Assembly (NCBI GenBank): GCA_021158055.1
Contig: JAGGVJ010000003.1
Span: 1-5,383, forward strand
Reading direction: 5' to 3'
DNA: 5,383 bases
DNA from: Candidatus Iainarchaeum sp.
GTDB taxonomy: Archaea > Iainarchaeota > Iainarchaeia > JAGGVJ01
Shown here: piece after piece, positions 4,950 through 5,383 of the stretch
Numbering within the stretch: position 1 is the first letter of the stretch
Layout of the letters: each line of letters begins with the position of its first letter
The notes under the pieces: model-generated
What the model saw: only the letters and a program-made list of their open reading frames with translations
Databases searched by the model: none
What the model was told of the DNA's origin: nothing
Translations under genes and position numbers: made by a program

Positions 4950-5383
4950 TCAACCTTCAAAACAGTTTTTCAGGTCTTTCAGGTCAAACAGCATCACGCC
5001 TGGTTCTTTTATTTTTTCTTTGAATGATTTTGCAAATAAAACGTAGTGTTCTTTTCTTCCGTTATTGTTCCACAGCACAAATTTTGCCTTTTCTTTAAGC
5101 TCTGCCAATATCTTTTTCGCGTTAACTTTTTCTTTCCATTTGCATTCACAGAAAAGTATTTCCCTTGTGTCTTCATTAAAAGCCGCAATGTCAATTTCAA
5201 ACGTGTTCCTGTCTGTGTCTTTTCCCCATTCTGAACCGATTTTATGAAATGCAAATGGCAATTTTTTCCGGCCATTCAACTCTTTTAAAGCCTCTTGGCA
5301 GACAGTTTCAAATCCTTTCCCGAAAAACGAGTTTATCGTCAGGTCAACTTTTTTCAGCACATATTCATAGTCGCCGTTTTCAA
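4950..5383 (-). CDS. C-terminal part of an archaeal ATPase-type protein with DUF234 (PD-(D/E)xK-like) domain; 5' end outside the window
   Basis: The frame stays open to the right edge, giving 143 residues ending at TGA 4952-4950. A GTG at 5360-5358 could be read as a start, but the codons before it (ENGDYEY) continue without a stop and fit the linker seen before this domain in archaeal ATPases (COG1672 type). I therefore treat it as the tail of a longer protein whose P-loop would lie outside. Counted from the first full codon, the nuclease-like core is E25 (GKGFE), E62-I-D64, and the E79-C-K81 of FCECKW, an intact D-x14-ExK pattern. It continues through KFVLWNNNGRKEHYVLFAKS and VMLFDLKDL, as the family usually does. 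The role is unknown; relatives are frequent in mobile or accessory archaeal DNA. A free-standing restriction-like nuclease is the main alternative. Confidence 0.82.
   Translation of the reverse strand, partial: ENGDYEYVLKKVDLTINSFFGKGFETVCQEALKELNGRKKLPFAFHKIGSEWGKDTDRNTFEIDIAAFNEDTREILFCECKWKEKVNAKKILAELKEKAKFVLWNNNGRKEHYVLFAKSFKEKIKEPGVMLFDLKDLKNCFEG

Noticed and set aside
4807-5046. A 79-codon plus-strand frame beginning in the first 19-bp repeat as a possible antitoxin gene
   Set aside because: More than half is not independent sequence: from 4950 on it is antisense to the DUF234-type coding region. It begins at a TTG without a Shine-Dalgarno and shows no known domain.
4950-5360. Treating the right-hand gene as a complete 136-residue protein starting at GTG 5360
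   Set aside because: The frame is open upstream to the window edge, and the extra residues fit the domain linker of longer archaeal ATPases, so a 5'-truncated gene is more likely.

Overview
The window looks archaeal. The membrane glycosyl-1-phosphate transferase is of the Alg7/AglH type and not bacterial MraY. Two ATPases belong to families abundant in archaea: one AAA_14 + DUF4143, one whose visible end resembles DUF234. Several genes carry an A/T-rich TATA-like element about 26-29 nt upstream of the start codon, the spacing expected for leaderless archaeal mRNAs. The lineage (euryarchaeal or DPANN) cannot be fixed from this window.

Layout. (1) Positions 1-2046, minus strand: an envelope/glycan block. 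An Alg7/AglH-like transferase that would load the first sugar phosphate onto a polyprenyl/dolichyl phosphate is followed, 64 nt downstream, by a GT4-family glycosyltransferase that runs off the left edge. (2) Positions 2047-2344: a divergent intergenic region. It holds a possible 27-codon leader ORF and a Shine-Dalgarno for the transferase, then a symmetric four-half-site operator wrapped around the TATA box of the next gene. (3) Positions 2345-3625, plus strand: a complete AAA_14/DUF4143 ATPase, probably leaderless. (4) Positions 3665-4735, minus strand, convergent with the ATPase: a RelA/SpoT-type nucleotide pyrophosphokinase without a hydrolase domain, again with a leaderless-type promoter. 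(5) Positions 4736-4949: an intergenic region with two copies of a perfect 19-bp direct repeat 98 bp apart. (6) Positions 4950-5383, minus strand: the C-terminal 143 residues of a second ATPase-type protein, ending in a PD-(D/E)xK nuclease-like domain with an intact D...ExK motif.

The Alg7-like gene is clearly richer in G+C (two 60-nt lines counted by hand, each 33/60) than the ATPase (18/60 in one line) or the RelA-like gene (12/60 and 21/60). This fits a core glycosylation locus beside a more A/T-rich accessory block of ATPases and an alarmone or toxin-type enzyme. The genes on the right have the flavour of a defence or stress island, but no recognised defence operon can be named from the sequence alone. 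The most distinctive signal is the operator/TATA arrangement at 2292-2346. The best candidates for undescribed biology after that are the RelA-like enzyme with its conserved-looking C-terminal domain, and the repeated 19-mer upstream of it.
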